47,268 nucleotides of DNA, from contig JAZKYH010000058.1 of NCBI GenBank assembly GCA_045612065.1, positions 1 through 47,268 on the forward strand, read 5' to 3'. The notes under the pieces were generated by a model. The model was not told where the DNA came from. It searched no databases and was given only the letters and a program-made list of their open reading frames with translations. Source of the stretch: UBA1189 sp045612065 (GTDB lineage Bacteria; Bacteroidota; Bacteroidia; Bacteroidales; Bacteroidaceae). This document shows positions 32,060 to 41,061 of the stretch, one piece after another. Position 1 is the first letter of the stretch, and the number at the start of each line of letters is the position of its first letter. Made by a program: the position numbers and the translations under genes.

Positions 32060-33389
32060 TAAATAGGAGTCGTTGTCCCATCACCTTGTCGTCAAACACA
32101 CCATCGGCATATACCGTATGGCCGTTGACCCAGGTGTGTGTGATGTCCCAGCGGAACGTATGTCCCTCGAAGGGGCTCCAGCCACACTTGCTCACGATGG
32201 ACTTGGCATCTACGCAGTGTGGTGCATCGGGCTTCACGAGTACGAGGTCGGCCTGATAGCCTTCGCGTATGAATCCGCGTCCGTTCACCTTATATAATAT
32301 AGCAGGGTTGTGGGCCATCTTCTCCACCACATCGGTCAGTGTGACGATACCCTCATCGCACAACTCCAGCATGGCGGGCAATACGTACTGTATGGTAGGG
32401 ATTCCCGAGGCAGCTTTCAGGCATCCGCCCACCTTCTCCGATGGCAGGTGCGGGGCATGGTCGGTGCCGATGACATCGATGCGTCCGTCGCGCAAGGCCT
32501 GGCGCAGGGCATCGCGGTCGGCCTCCGTCTTCACTGCGGGGTTGCACTTGATGCGTGTGCCGTATCGGGCATAGTCGGCATCGGTATAGTACAGGTGGGG
32601 CAGGCACACCTCGGCAGTTATCTGCTTGTCGCGTATATGGCCCGTTTGCAACAGCTCCAGTTCGCGGGCAGTGCTGATATGCATGATGTGGATGCGTGCT
32701 CCCGTGCGCTGTGCCAACTCTACGGCCTTGGCGGTCGACTGGTAGCAAGCCTCTTCGCTGCGTATGAGCGGGTGGTAGCTCACGTCGGGATCGTCGCAGC
32801 TCGTCTCCTCTTTATACTTGGCCGTGTTGGCCGATATGATGCGTTGGTCCTCGCAGTGCAGGGCGATGAGCGTGGGCGACTCGCTGAAGATGGCCTCGAG
32901 GCGCTCTTCCTCGTCGACGAGCATATTTCCCGTGCTGCTGCCCATGAACACCTTGAGCCCACACACCTCGCGTGGATTGATACGGCGTATCTCCTCCATG
33001 TTGTCGGCTGTAGCGCCAAGGTAGAAGGAGTGGTTGACAAGGCATTTCGTGGCAGCATCGGCTAACTTCGCCTCCAGGGCCTCCATGCTCGTCGTTTGCG
33101 GTGCACAGTTGGGCATGTCCATCACCGAGGTGATGCCACCGCGTGCTGCCGCACGGCTTTCGCTGGCCATGTCGGCCTTGTGTGTCAGTCCCGGGTCACG
33201 GAAGTGTACATGGTCGTCGATACCTCCAGGCAGCAGGTAGCATCCCGTGGCATCCACTATATGGTCGGCAGCAATGTGCTCGTCCGTTCCTCTGATGATG
33301 GCAGCTATCTTCTCATCCTCTATGAGCACGCTACCCCTGTATTGTTCACCCTCGTTGACGATGGTGGCGTTGTGAATCAACGTTTTCAT
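32046..33389 (-). CDS. pyrC: Dihydroorotase
   Basis: 447-residue type I dihydroorotase of de novo pyrimidine synthesis, closing carbamoyl-aspartate to dihydroorotate. Zinc motif PGGIDDHVHFRDPGLTHK (about 54-71), the lysine-carbamylation region GLKVFMGSSTGNM, LHCED and IMHIST for further His ligands, and catalytic Asp in VIGTDHAPH. The C-terminal strand part EGYQADLVLV and KCGWSPFEGHTFRWDI is typical. A perfect -7 box TATCTTTG on the minus strand (33419-33412) lies 22 nt before the ATG. The MetH-activation gene follows with overlap. Confidence 0.95.
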   Translation of the reverse strand: MKTLIHNATIVNEGEQYRGSVLIEDEKIAAIIRGTDEHIAADHIVDATGCYLLPGGIDDHVHFRDPGLTHKADMASESRAAARGGITSVMDMPNCAPQTTSMEALEAKLADAATKCLVNHSFYLGATADNMEEIRRINPREVCGLKVFMGSSTGNMLVDEEERLEAIFSESPTLIALHCEDQRIISANTAKYKEETSCDDPDVSYHPLIRSEEACYQSTAKAVELAQRTGARIHIMHISTARELELLQTGHIRDKQITAEVCLPHLYYTDADYARYGTRIKCNPAVKTEADRDALRQALRDGRIDVIGTDHAPHLPSEKVGGCLKAASGIPTIQYVLPAMLELCDEGIVTLTDVVEKMAHNPAILYKVNGRGFIREGYQADLVLVKPDAPHCVDAKSIVSKCGWSPFEGHTFRWDITHTWVNGHTVYADGVFDDKVMGQRLLFNAEP

Positions 33390-33411
33390 ATCTTCTCATG
33401 TTATATATCTG

Positions 33412-33419
33412 CAAAGATA
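33412..33419 (-). promoter_or_regulatory. -7 box of pyrC
   Basis: A perfect TATCTTTG on the minus strand, 22 nt before the start codon. An ATTG (33446-33443) lies 23 nt upstream. Confidence 0.5.
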
Positions 33420-33509
33420 ATCATTTCTTCGGTTGATTGTGCCAATCAACAAACGAATTTTCTGACAGCCGATTTGTAAAGCTTGTCAGCGTGGTTTTTA
33501 TTTTGAAAA

Positions 33510-33541
33510 ATTGCGATAATGTGTGGGATATTGTATCTTTG
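33510..33541 (+). promoter_or_regulatory. Promoter of the DUF362-dinB pair
   Basis: ATTG (33510-33513), a 20-nt spacer and a perfect TATCTTTG (33534-33541), 41 nt before the ATG at 33583. Confidence 0.7.
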
Positions 33542-33582
33542 TGCAACGAATAGAGTTTTTTTGATAATAACATTTATATAGT

Positions 33583-34716
33583 ATGAATAAAGAAAAGTCA
33601 AAGGTGTACTTTACGGACTTCCGCACGAAGGCCAATGGCGATAGCCTGATTACGAAACTGAAGCGGCTCATCAAGCAGGCGGGAATTGCAGACCTGGAGC
33701 TTGAGGGAAAGTTTGTAGCTATCAAGATGCACTTCGGTGAGCTGGGTAACCTGTCGTTTCTGCGGCCCAACTATGCACGGGCGGTGGTGGACGTGGTGAA
33801 GGAGTTGGGTGGACGCCCCTTCCTTACCGACTGCAACACTTTGTATCCCGGGAGCCGCAAGAATGCGCTGGAGCATCTGTACTGTGCATGGGAGAATGGG
33901 TTCACACCGCTCACCGTGGGATGTCCCATACTTATAGGCGACGGCCTGAAGGGTACTGACGAAGTGGAGGTGCCGGTAGTCGGTGGCGAGTATGTGGAGC
34001 GTGCAAAGATTGGCCGTGCGGTGATGGATGCCGACGTGTTCATCAGCCTTAACCACTTCAAGGGTCATGAGATGACAGGGTTTGGAGGCGCTATCAAGAA
34101 CATCGGTATGGGCTGTGGCTCGCGAGCCGGCAAGTGCGAGCAGCACATCAGTGGCAAGACGGAGGTGGATGCCGAGCTGTGTCGCGGATGTAAGCGCTGC
34201 CTGACGCAGTGTGCCAACGGAGCGCTTGTGTTCGATGAGGCAACGCGCAAGATGCGGGTCGATTCTGACCATTGTGTGGGGTGTGGACGCTGCATTGCAG
34301 CATGCAACTTCGATGCCATCGCCTCGGCCGACTACCATGCACCGCAACTGCTCAACCGCAAGATGGCCGAATATGCCAAGGCGGTGATTGACGGGCGCCC
34401 CCACTTCCATATATCTCTCGTGCAGGATATATCGCCCAACTGTGATTGTCACGCCGAGAACGATGTGCCCATACTGCCCAATATCGGTATGTTCGCTTCG
34501 AAAGACCCCTTGGCGCTCGACCAGGCTTGCGTGGATGCCTGCCTTGCAGCGACTCCGTTACCTGGCAGTCAGCTCTACGACCGTATGCACAGCCCCGACT
34601 TCTGCGACCATCACGACCACTTCGTCAACTCTACTCCTGAGTCGGAGTGGCGCTCGTGTCTGGAGCATGCAGAGAAGATTGGCATAGGAAGCCGTGAGTA
34701 TGAGCTATATGCCTGA
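33583..34716 (+). CDS. DUF362 protein with two 4Fe-4S clusters
   Basis: 377-residue cytosolic iron-sulfur protein. The DUF362 part has VAIKMHFGELGNLSFLRPNY (about 45-64), LTDCNTLYPGSR, ADVFISLNHFKGHEMTGFGG and IKNIGMGCGSRAGK. Two ferredoxin motifs sit inside it: CRGCKRCLTQC (near 205) and CVGCGRCIAAC (near 233). A third Cys/His-rich part is ISPNCDCHAEND. DUF362 proteins are often named after ferredoxins but their reaction is unclear. A strong promoter lies upstream and dinB overlaps the 3' end, so the two share a transcript. Confidence 0.88.
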   Translation: MNKEKSKVYFTDFRTKANGDSLITKLKRLIKQAGIADLELEGKFVAIKMHFGELGNLSFLRPNYARAVVDVVKELGGRPFLTDCNTLYPGSRKNALEHLYCAWENGFTPLTVGCPILIGDGLKGTDEVEVPVVGGEYVERAKIGRAVMDADVFISLNHFKGHEMTGFGGAIKNIGMGCGSRAGKCEQHISGKTEVDAELCRGCKRCLTQCANGALVFDEATRKMRVDSDHCVGCGRCIAACNFDAIASADYHAPQLLNRKMAEYAKAVIDGRPHFHISLVQDISPNCDCHAENDVPILPNIGMFASKDPLALDQACVDACLAATPLPGSQLYDRMHSPDFCDHHDHFVNSTPESEWRSCLEHAEKIGIGSREYELYA

Positions 34717-35800
34717 GCGCAAAATCATACATATCGACATGGATGCGTTTTACGCATCGGTAGAGCAGCGCGACAACCCCGAACTGCGCGGGAAGCCTGT
34801 AGCCGTAGGCCATGCAGGCGAGCGCGGCGTGGTGTCGGCAGCCAGCTACGAAGCACGCAAGTATGGAGTACGTTCGGCTATGGCATCGCTCAAGGCCATG
34901 CGCCTATGTCCCGAACTGGTGTTCGTGCCGGGAAGGATGGAGGTGTATAAAGAGGTATCCGATACGATACATGGCATCTTCCACGACTACACCGACATCA
35001 TCGAGCCGCTGGCCCTGGACGAGGCTTTCCTCGACGTGACAGTCAACAAACGCAACATGCCGCTGGCCATCGACATTGCTCGCGAGATAAAGCGGAGGGT
35101 GCGCGAAGAACTGGGGCTGACAGCCTCGGCAGGTGTGTCGTACAACAAGTTTCTGGCCAAGATAGCCTCAGACTACCGCAAGCCCGACGGGCTATGCACC
35201 ATACACCCCGATCAGGCGCTCGACTTCATAGCACGGCTACCCATCGAGAGCTTCTGGGGCGTGGGCAAGGTGACGGCACGCCGTATGCACACCCTGGGCA
35301 TACATCGGGGGCACGACCTGCGCGAGTGGTCGCTCGACGGGCTCACCCGCGAGTTTGGCAAGGCAGGTCAGCTCTACTACGAGTTTGCCCGAGGCATCGA
35401 CCTCCGGCCCGTGGAGGCCGTGCGGGTGCGCAAGTCCATTGGCTGTGAACGCACCTTGGAGCACGACATCTTCACACGGGCAGCCGTCATCGTGGAACTG
35501 TACCACACCGCCGAAGAACTTGTACGCCGCCTTGCCGACAAAGAGTTTCGCGGCAACACACTGACGCTGAAAATCAAGTATCACGACTTCACCCAAATCA
35601 CCCGCAGCATCACCCAAGAGCATGAACTGCTGACGATGAAGACGATACTGCCGCTGGCCAAGAGGCTGCTGGCCGAGGTGGAGTATGCCGACCATCCCAT
35701 ACGCTTGATAGGCCTGTCGGTATCGAACCCACGCGACGAAGAGCCTGGCAACATACCTCACCGCACCTGGGAACAACTCTCGCTGGATTTTGAGGGGTGA
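34709..35800 (+). CDS. dinB: DNA polymerase IV (Y-family)
   Basis: Error-prone translesion polymerase. Metal-binding residues are D10 and D12 in IIHIDMDAFYASVEQ, then the DE pair in LALDEAFLDVT. The fingers motif is PVAVGHAGERGVVSAASYEA, the thumb is SFWGVGKVTARRM, and the little finger has RKSIGCERTLEHDI. The extreme C-terminus QLSLDFEG is a sliding-clamp binding motif. The ATG at 34709 (363 residues) is preferred; ATG 34700 and GTG 34694 are possible. It overlaps the DUF362 gene by 8 nt, which suggests translational coupling. Confidence 0.95.
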   Translation: MPERKIIHIDMDAFYASVEQRDNPELRGKPVAVGHAGERGVVSAASYEARKYGVRSAMASLKAMRLCPELVFVPGRMEVYKEVSDTIHGIFHDYTDIIEPLALDEAFLDVTVNKRNMPLAIDIAREIKRRVREELGLTASAGVSYNKFLAKIASDYRKPDGLCTIHPDQALDFIARLPIESFWGVGKVTARRMHTLGIHRGHDLREWSLDGLTREFGKAGQLYYEFARGIDLRPVEAVRVRKSIGCERTLEHDIFTRAAVIVELYHTAEELVRRLADKEFRGNTLTLKIKYHDFTQITRSITQEHELLTMKTILPLAKRLLAEVEYADHPIRLIGLSVSNPRDEEPGNIPHRTWEQLSLDFEG

Positions 35801-35854
35801 GTCAATCACGTATCATATCGTTCATCATTAAGCATTGTTGCAACGCCAAAAAAC

Positions 35855-36158
35855 GCATATCCGTTTCCTGAAAAAGGCATGTGCGTTTTTGGCTAATCGC
35901 ACTTGCCATTTTTTGAAATCGCACCTCCGATTTTTTGCTCGTGTTAAGTGCAATTTTCCTTGTGTCAACAACTCCTCCGCGGTTGATATATGCAATGAAA
36001 TTAGTACAAATATGCAACAAAATTGGTACATACATGTACCGCGCGAAACGCAAGGCTCCGGCAATTCAAACGGAGCCTTTCAATAAAACTGACGGAGCCT
36101 TTCGTTAGAAAAAATCTCTTTGTCTGATTTCTGAATTCTCTTTGTCTGATTTTCTCAA
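35855..36158 (+). repeat. Successive unrelated 22-bp tandem families
   Basis: Family 1: four degenerate 22-nt units at 35855, 35877, 35899, 35921 (start GCAT/GCAC, then C/G-rich, then TTTTTTG). Family 2: two units at 35988 and 36010 (ATATGCAA...GTACA). Family 3: two units at 36070 and 36092 (ACGGAGCCTTTC...). Family 4: two units at 36115 and 36137 (TCTCTTTGTCTGATTT...). The families do not resemble each other, yet every period is 22 nt. Confidence 0.8.
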
Positions 36159-36182
36159 CGTAGCTTTAAAGCACTTTACCGA

Positions 36183-36329
36183 AACAGGTTGTCCGGCTGT
36201 CCTTGTCGTGGTCAATGTGTTGATTATGAATTGATAAATAAGGACAACCCCAGGGCAACCCAGGTTGTCCTTGTTTGCTGACTGGTATACAATGTGTTAT
36301 GCCGCACAAGGACAGCCGGACAACCTGTT
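36183..36329. mobile_element. Nested inverted repeat, MITE-like
   Basis: 24-nt perfect inverted arms (36183-36206 starting AACAGGTTGTCC; 36306-36329 ending GGACAACCTGTT) enclose an inner 10-bp stem AAGGACAACC (36240-36249) with GGTTGTCCTT (36263-36272). Inner and outer stems share GGTTGTCC, so alternative folds are possible. No coding sequence inside. Confidence 0.65.
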
Positions 36330-36382
36330 CCACAACACTTGTTTTATGGGGATAATATAGGAGTTGTCCAAGCCTCGGTATT

Positions 36383-36484
36383 GTCCCCCTATATTAGGGG
36401 GACGAGCGAAGCGGAGGGGGTAATATTTGCGAGAACCGTACCACCTCCCCCTCTTCGAGGGTACTCCTCCTAACCCAGGAGGAG
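36383..36484. repeat. REP-like G/C hairpin cluster
   Basis: Perfect stems GTCCCCCT-ATATT-AGGGGGAC (36383-36403) and CTCCTCCT-AACCC-AGGAGGAG (36464-36484), with a middle GAGGGGG...CCCCCTC pairing. It is the same general type as the element inside thrC. Confidence 0.65.
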
Positions 36485-36562
36485 AATTTTATGGATGCGG
36501 ACAATATCTATATTGTTACTTGTTTTATAGAGTATTTCGTTTATATACATTCTTCTTCAACC

Positions 36563-36597
36563 GCTCATCGTTAATCTTTAATCGTTCATCGTTTAAA
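36563..36597. repeat. Heptad array upstream of the Band-7 gene
   Basis: GCTCATC, GTTAATC, TTTAATC, GTTCATC, GTTTAAA in 7-nt register, followed by CGTTTT-type and CCCATAACC-type short repeats up to about 36700. Confidence 0.6.
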
Positions 36598-36746
36598 GGT
36601 TTTCGTTATCGTTTTCGTACAACGCAGTTGTCCTTTCGTTCCTCGCCCATAACCCTTTAACCCATAACCTGCAGCTTTGCTGCTTAGTTATCGTTAACGT
36701 AAAACGTGGTATGCTATAAAACATTAAAAATAATTTCGTATTCTTA

Positions 36747-36777
36747 ACTGATAATTCAGAATTTAATTGTAATTTCG
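36747..36777 (+). promoter_or_regulatory. Promoter candidate of the AT-rich cluster
   Basis: TAATTTCG (36770-36777, one mismatch to TAnnTTTG) with ACTG 19 nt upstream (36747-36750); about 100 nt before the Band-7 start codon. A second TAATTTCG lies at 36731-36738. Confidence 0.35.
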
Positions 36778-36877
36778 CAACGTTACTAACATCACTGGCT
36801 GCAAGAGTTGGTAGAGAAGTGACATAATGTTTCTTGTAGTTAACGTCTGCAATGCCAGAATTAAATATAATAATATT

Positions 36878-39643
36878 ATGAGATGTCCTTATTGTGGCTA
36901 CGACAAAATTCAGCCAAATTTCAATTTCTGCCCTAAGTGCAAGCGCTCATTGAAAGAGCAAAATGAAACAAAACAAGTTAAAGAGTATAACGAACACCAC
37001 GCTCAAGAAAAAGGTTTCATAAATCGTGCGTTCTCTAGATGGACATATGAGAGGGCAATGGCAGATCCTTATGCCTATGCTAGTTGGGCATATCGCAACC
37101 CTAATGATAATCGCGTATTTTTAGAGCGTTGGAATAGTGATGGAAATGATTTGACAACTATACGCCAAGCTATTTCAGAGGCCAATCGTGCACGTCAGGA
37201 GAATCCAACAACAGATCGTGCTGAGGTTGATGCAAACATAATTGATTCTAATCAGCAAAGTTCTCGTCGCCCATCTAATGATTCATTTGTTGATGCTGTT
37301 AATTCCGATTATACCACAGATGCAGCTGCAGTTGTTCGCAATAAGGCTATATGGAAACTTCAGCCAGGAGAGTTGGCACGACATATTGCTCCCGATGAAT
37401 GGTGCTATATATCTGAACATCTCGAGGGTTTGGTTATTGAGGAAGGTACAAGTGCTATCATATATATTGATGGGCAGGAAGTTGCTCAGATGGGTAGCGG
37501 TATGTATGTTTTTGACAATAAGCATACTGCAGCTGCTGAACTAGAGGTGGAACGCCGCAAACACGAGCGTCAAGGTTTTTTCTCCCGTCTTGCTGATGGC
37601 ATATATCGTTTCTTTACAGGACATAAGCGCGAAGAAAATACTCGACAAAGAGAGGAACGCCGTCGTCGAGTTCAGCAAATTATGGGTCGCTTGAAAAAAG
37701 ACACCATGATTGATGTCTATCTGAAATCTGATCGTATATTCCCTGCTATCTTTGGTCAACAATATCTATCTGATTCATCAGAGGGCTATCAGCCATATAT
37801 CATACAATCACGACATCTTGATTTGCAGGTGGGTGTAAGTATGCAGATGCAAATTGGTGATTTCAAAGAATTTATTGCCAATTATTTATCTAGTCGTAAA
37901 TCTGTTACTATTACTGATGTTGTAAAAAGTGTTGATAGCTCAGTATATAGTATCTTGAAATATCGTTTGCGTGAGGTTGAAGTTTCAGAACGAGGGCTGG
38001 ATGAAATCACATTCAATACGATTAAAAATCATCTAAAGCAAAATCTACCAAATTTATTACATGGTGTTATCATTGTAGATGTGCTTGATATAGCAACATC
38101 AAACGAACAATTAGCACGTTTTAGGCAGGTAGAAGAGCAGCTATATTGTTCTGAACGAGAGTATGATTTTTTGCAACGCACTAATGAATTCCGTAATCGA
38201 ATAGCATCTGAGGAGAATGACCAAAAGATTCGCGAAGCTCGTTCGGAGCAAGAACTACGCGTACGACTTGATGAAGTTAATAAAGACAATCTACTTCATA
38301 CTGATGAAATGGAGCAGTTTGTTAGCTTGCTAATGAATCAAAAGGTTATCCGTGAAGCATCTAATAAAGCTGACTTAGATAAGGCTATGCTTGAAATTCA
38401 GCGTAACAGTCTTATCTCACAAGAAGAGTTCGATATATTTAGTAATGACTTGGAGAATCGTCGCTTTGATCGTGATCAAGTTTCCGAACAACTTCGCGCA
38501 CGCTCACTCACCGCCACAGTGTTACTGAAAACGGAGATTGACAAGATGGAGCGCATTGCCAAGATAAAAGCTGACGACGAGATAAGTGATGCAGAATGGG
38601 AGGCAACTCGTAAGCAGAAGGGACGTGAGGCTGAAGGATGGGATTTGGATGCAATTATTTATGGCCGCAAATATGTCCTTGAAAGACAGCAGTTGGTTGA
38701 TGAAGTTGAAAAACGCCGTCTTCAAAATGACACAAATGCAGAGACTATCAAAGGACAAGAACAACAAGATATATATGAGCGTGGAAAGAAGCTAGGAGAT
38801 CACGAAGTAGATGAGAAAATCAAGGAAGATGAGTATCAGCGTCAACTTCGCGAGAAAGAGGATGCCCTTAAAAGATTGCAACAGATGCTTGATATGGAGC
38901 AAAATGTTGCAGATCGTGAGACTCATCGTAAATTGGAAGAGGAACGGGCAAAGGCTGAACTGGAATTAACCAGATTAAAGGAGGAACATTCTTATGACCT
39001 TGAAAAAGAAAAAATAAAGGCCGAAACAGAGAAAGCAAAAATCGAGGCAGAGAGCAAAATGACTGCTGATCAGTTGTTAGGGCGAAATATTGCACAAATG
39101 GATGCTACGGCTCAAGCTAAGTTTGCTGAATCATTCTCGCACCTCAATGAACTGGAATTGATGAAGATGAATGCTGCCGAGCAGGCGAAACTGTACCAGC
39201 AGATGGTTGATATGGCTAAGGAGAACGGTACCAACATCCAAAAGATCTCGTCAGATAATGCTGCACAGCAGATGGAAGTAATGAAACAGATTCTGGCTGC
39301 CTTTACGCAGATTAGTATGACTCAGAATGCCAGCCAACAGGGATTTGTCAATTCTATGGTCGGTGCTATTCAGAGTGTTGCAGGAGGCAAGGTTCAGGAT
39401 GCAGAAGCAATGAAAGAAGAGTATAGAGCAGAGAAACATCATGCAGAGGCAAGACTTGATGAAACACAAAAGCAGTCTTTGAATGCTACTACACGCGTTA
39501 AGGTGTCTGAGAATATGCCTAATATAGTAGGAGGAACCTCTGTAAATGTGCATGTAGGTGCTACTACATGTCCTATTTGTGGCCAACAAATTGATGATAA
39601 GGACATTTCTTGTTGCCCTATTTGTGGTAAGGATTTAAAATAA
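36878..39643 (+). CDS. Band-7-like coiled-coil protein with zinc ribbons at both ends
   Basis: 921 residues from the ATG at 36878 (an in-frame ATG at 36827 adds 17 residues of no clear value). The N-terminus is a zinc ribbon: MRCPYCGYDK, then CPKC (C3, C6, C18, C21). After a linker (about 45-155) comes a beta-rich region (about 157-430) resembling the SPFH/Band-7 'virion core'-like type: LVIEEGTSAIIYIDGQEVAQ, MGSGMYVFDN, then VGVSMQMQIGDFKEFIANYL and HGVIIVDVLDIATSNEQLARF. A long charged coiled coil follows (about 430-760). The C-terminus is a second zinc ribbon (TTCPICGQQ, CCPICGKDLK). No signal peptide or membrane helix, so probably a cytosolic scaffold assembling into rings or filaments. 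First gene of the AT-rich cluster. Domain naming is by resemblance. Confidence 0.72.
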   Translation: MRCPYCGYDKIQPNFNFCPKCKRSLKEQNETKQVKEYNEHHAQEKGFINRAFSRWTYERAMADPYAYASWAYRNPNDNRVFLERWNSDGNDLTTIRQAISEANRARQENPTTDRAEVDANIIDSNQQSSRRPSNDSFVDAVNSDYTTDAAAVVRNKAIWKLQPGELARHIAPDEWCYISEHLEGLVIEEGTSAIIYIDGQEVAQMGSGMYVFDNKHTAAAELEVERRKHERQGFFSRLADGIYRFFTGHKREENTRQREERRRRVQQIMGRLKKDTMIDVYLKSDRIFPAIFGQQYLSDSSEGYQPYIIQSRHLDLQVGVSMQMQIGDFKEFIANYLSSRKSVTITDVVKSVDSSVYSILKYRLREVEVSERGLDEITFNTIKNHLKQNLPNLLHGVIIVDVLDIATSNEQLARFRQVEEQLYCSEREYDFLQRTNEFRNRIASEENDQKIREARSEQELRVRLDEVNKDNLLHTDEMEQFVSLLMNQKVIREASNKADLDKAMLEIQRNSLISQEEFDIFSNDLENRRFDRDQVSEQLRARSLTATVLLKTEIDKMERIAKIKADDEISDAEWEATRKQKGREAEGWDLDAIIYGRKYVLERQQLVDEVEKRRLQNDTNAETIKGQEQQDIYERGKKLGDHEVDEKIKEDEYQRQLREKEDALKRLQQMLDMEQNVADRETHRKLEEERAKAELELTRLKEEHSYDLEKEKIKAETEKAKIEAESKMTADQLLGRNIAQMDATAQAKFAESFSHLNELELMKMNAAEQAKLYQQMVDMAKENGTNIQKISSDNAAQQMEVMKQILAAFTQISMTQNASQQGFVNSMVGAIQSVAGGKVQDAEAMKEEYRAEKHHAEARLDETQKQSLNATTRVKVSENMPNIVGGTSVNVHVGATTCPICGQQIDDKDISCCPICGKDLK

Positions 39644-39733
39644 TTGGATGTTTTTATACTATTCATTACTAATTATGACAAATATTGATGTGTATTATGC
39701 TCCTAATGATATATTTATAAAAAAGTAATAGTC

Positions 39734-40198
39734 ATGAAAATTTTATCAAAAGTTTTAAGTACCATACTATTGACGGCGTGTTTTGTGTCATGTGGTAAGA
39801 ATTATGAAAATGAAAGGTGGCTCGTAAATGGTGGAAAGGAGTGGACTCTTTCTGCTGTAATGATTCCTAGCGGCACAGAATTTAATTCTGATATTAGTTA
39901 TGAAACCAATAAGTTCTTATCGTTTAGATATTCTGATTTTATATCCCAAATGAATCATCAAAAATTGGTGTTGGAGATTTGGAGCAATAATGGTTTTGTG
40001 GATAGGTATAATTGGTCTATCGAAGATGATGGAAAATGTCTTCATTTGAGTAAAGGGGATAATATCTACAAGGATTATTGTATAGACTTTATATCAAAAG
40101 ATGCTATTGTATTAGTAGATAAAAGTTCTCCATATCAAATTAAATATAAATATGTAAACAGATATGACAACATAGAGGTAGAATATATTAAGTATTAA
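39734..40198 (+). CDS. Small lipoprotein, unknown function
   Basis: 154 residues with a lipoprotein signal (MKILSKVLSTILLTACFVSC, Cys20). The mature part is beta-rich and aromatic (ERWLVNGGKEWTLSAVMIPS, NWSIEDDGKCLHLSKGDNIY), with a lipocalin-like alternating pattern. I recognise no family. It starts 90 nt after the Band-7 gene and lies 12 nt upstream of the next exported protein. Confidence 0.72.
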   Translation: MKILSKVLSTILLTACFVSCGKNYENERWLVNGGKEWTLSAVMIPSGTEFNSDISYETNKFLSFRYSDFISQMNHQKLVLEIWSNNGFVDRYNWSIEDDGKCLHLSKGDNIYKDYCIDFISKDAIVLVDKSSPYQIKYKYVNRYDNIEVEYIKY

Positions 40199-40210
40199 AA
40201 AGAGGTTATT

Positions 40211-40834
40211 ATGAAAAATCAATTGTTAAAACACCTTTTAATGATTGTTTGTTTACAAGTTGGAATAACCACCTATGCGCAATCACCTAATCCTATTGTA
40301 AAACGATTGAGCCAGACAGAGATATCACAGTGTTCAACACCATCCTCTGTAGCTTATAATTTTATTGAATCAATTTTGTGTAGAGATCTTGACAGAATGT
40401 TGCTGTATACTGATTATAACTTTACAAAGTTGATTATCAATGAAATTCAAAGTAGGAATCTTACAAATGATCTTCTTTTTACCAGTTTGTTTTCAGAACA
40501 GGGTGGGCAAAAGTTAAATATTCTTGGATGGATACCTGCATTAGCACGCAATTATGAGGTAGCAATTGCGTATGTACAAGATACTTGGTATTATGAAAAA
40601 GATGGTGAGTTGTATCATCATTTTGAACAGGTTGTTAGAAATGGAATGATATATTTGCCAGGAGAAACAGAACCTCGTGCTGGAATATTAGAGAAAAAGG
40701 TGTATGTAACCTGCAGTCCAACGGCAGAAATTAATTATGTTGGATTTCAAGATATAACTCGTTATGGTAATACAAATGTCAAGGTTCTGCTTAAAGAAGT
40801 TAATGGTGTTTGGAAAGTAACAGGATTCAAATAA
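40211..40834 (+). CDS. Exported protein, unknown function
   Basis: 207 residues with a signal peptide (MKNQLLKHLLMIVCLQVGIT, cut near TYAQ). The mature part begins with a helical segment (SSVAYNFIESILCRDLDRML) and ends with beta-strands (YGNTNVKVLLKEVNGVWKVT). This order resembles NTF2-like or DUF4878-type domains, where a helix pair supports a curved sheet; that is inference. A purine-rich AAAGAGG precedes the ATG. A 227-nt gap without a clear feature follows. Confidence 0.72.
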   Translation: MKNQLLKHLLMIVCLQVGITTYAQSPNPIVKRLSQTEISQCSTPSSVAYNFIESILCRDLDRMLLYTDYNFTKLIINEIQSRNLTNDLLFTSLFSEQGGQKLNILGWIPALARNYEVAIAYVQDTWYYEKDGELYHHFEQVVRNGMIYLPGETEPRAGILEKKVYVTCSPTAEINYVGFQDITRYGNTNVKVLLKEVNGVWKVTGFK

Positions 40835-41061
40835 TATAAGCCAAAGTACAAAGAATAGCAGTCATACTATTATTGGTGTAGCTGTGTTGTTACCAGTACT
40901 TATAATTAGCCTATAGTGCTTGTCAACTATATAACTTATGAGTTAACTAAAACAGACAAATTACACATTTGAATAATATGGTGAAATAATCAGATAGGAC
41001 ACTTCTTCTCTTTAATAAAAATTTAACCAATTCCTCAAGTATTACTGATAGATCATAAAAT
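40835..41061 (+). other. AT-rich gap inside the cluster
   Basis: 227 nt without a gene. It contains CACATTTG (one mismatch to TAnnTTTG, near 40960) that could give the downstream genes a second promoter. No terminator hairpin with a T-run is seen. Confidence 0.35.

Larger units (their letters stand above)
35801..36745. other. Gene-free, repeat-rich interval
   Basis: No convincing gene for about 1 kb. The interval holds several 22-bp tandem families, a 9-bp hairpin (AAGGCTCCG...CGGAGCCTT, 36052-36079), a nested inverted repeat, REP-like hairpins and heptad runs, listed separately. It separates the housekeeping genes from the AT-rich cluster. Confidence 0.7.

Noticed and set aside
36427..36660. 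77-codon open frame upstream of the Band-7 gene
   Set aside because: It lies on REP-like hairpins and short repeats and gives a low-complexity Phe/Ser/Arg product.
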